Assembly: GCA_963748985.1 (NCBI GenBank)
Contig: CAVVKQ010000025.1
Location: 1 to 64,000, forward strand
Source of the DNA: RPQJ01 sp963748985
GTDB lineage: Bacteria > Pseudomonadota > Gammaproteobacteria > Steroidobacterales > Steroidobacteraceae
Direction: 5' to 3'
Length of the DNA: 64,000 nucleotides
Numbering within the stretch: the first letter of the stretch is position 1; each line of letters starts with the position of its first letter. A program made the translations under genes and the position numbers. Positions 63,755-64,000 of this stretch are shown piece after piece. The notes below the pieces were generated by a model. It saw only the letters and a list, made by a program, of their open reading frames with translations, made no database searches and was not told the DNA's origin.

Positions 63755-64000
63755 ATGAAGATCACGTGGTTCCTGGTGGGCTTGCTTTGTTCGAGCGCCC
63801 TCCTGGCGGCCCCGGCGAGCCCGGCAAGACCGACTGCAGCCGACGTCGAACGCGAACTCACGTCGACGTATTTCCATTGGTTTCCGGAGATGGCGACCTA
63901 CTACAGCGTCGATCCCGCAATCGCCGGGCCGGGTTCGAACACGCGCCTGTCGCCACGTACCCAGGCGGACGAAGTCGCGAAACGTGCGGCGTTCAAGCGC
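63755..64000 (+). CDS. DUF885 family exported protein (5' part only)
   Basis: The gene enters the window at ATG 63755, with GGGGGAAGG directly upstream, and is open to the window edge (82 codons). It starts with a signal peptide (WFLVGLLCSSALLAAPAS), then ADVERELTSTYFHWFPEMATYYSVDPAIAG, which fits the beginning of DUF885 proteins, related to M3-like peptidases in fold. The rest lies outside the window, so the catalytic motif cannot be checked. Confidence 0.75.
   Translation, partial: MKITWFLVGLLCSSALLAAPASPARPTAADVERELTSTYFHWFPEMATYYSVDPAIAGPGSNTRLSPRTQADEVAKRAAFKR

Overview
The window is GC-rich chromosomal DNA of a free-living gammaproteobacterium. Evidence: the grx-secB-gpsA-trmL and glnA-glnL-glnG neighbourhoods, glyQ-glyS-plsC, trkA-trkH, tatABC, bifunctional PBP1b, an EnvC-like factor and Ctp protease. 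The block at about 32-47 kb recalls the Pseudomonas order glnA-ntrB-ntrC-trmL-secB-grx-rhodanese-envC-ctpA. Peptide transporters, a TonB system and an M2 peptidase fit a Steroidobacter/Nevskia/Xanthomonas-like lineage; that placement is inference.

Layout. 0-9.7 kb: a UvrD helicase whose first 494 codons are tandemly duplicated in frame, trkA and a frameshifted trkH, PBP1b and a TPR lipoprotein. 9.7-11.6 kb: dtd and tatABC. 11.6-20.3 kb: a peptide-use region with three POT-family transporters (one frameshifted), an exported amidohydrolase of the dipeptidase type, a GntR regulator and an exported M2 (ACE-like) dipeptidyl carboxypeptidase. 20.3-24.8 kb: the tail of a lost GGDEF gene, tonB-exbB-exbD, a DUF1232 protein and a phenylpyruvate/indolepyruvate decarboxylase. 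24.8-28.4 kb, minus strand: a decayed RibD_C (dihydrofolate-reductase-like) gene with two internal duplications, an alpha/beta hydrolase, a DUF1615 lipoprotein and an SDR. 28.5-32.3 kb: OPT and EamA transporters, a small holin-like membrane protein and a MAPEG protein. 32.3-41.6 kb: ctp protease, GGDEF-EAL protein, envC, rhodanese, grxC, secB, gpsA, trmL, a CBS protein and pyrD. 41.7-47.9 kb: an oxidoreductase, glnG, glnL, a DUF4124 protein and glnA, with a sigma-54 promoter and two NtrC sites in front of glnA. 47.9-58.1 kb: DUF3300 and DUF2950 proteins, sulfoacetaldehyde acetyltransferase, an ABC1 kinase-like protein, EcsC, a membrane protein, an SDR and a SulP permease. 58.4-64 kb: glyQ-glyS-plsC, GNAT, TfoX, a small cytochrome c and the start of a DUF885 gene.

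Two features cut across this. (1) A family of long palindromes (two inverted arms of about 28 bp around a 3-5 nt loop, plus one single arm) sits at or just after stop codons at 14.5, 16.0 and 41.6 kb and inside the 3' end of glyQ at 59.3 kb, where it adds a C-terminal tail. Arm cores differ between sites but match within each site. It resembles REP/BIME elements moved by RAYT transposases; no such transposase lies here. (2) Several conserved genes (trkH, a POT transporter, pyrD, the TPR lipoprotein, perhaps an SDR) each carry a one-base frameshift. With the uvrD duplication, this raises the question of assembly or base-calling error versus real decay. I see no CRISPR array, prophage, tRNA or rRNA.
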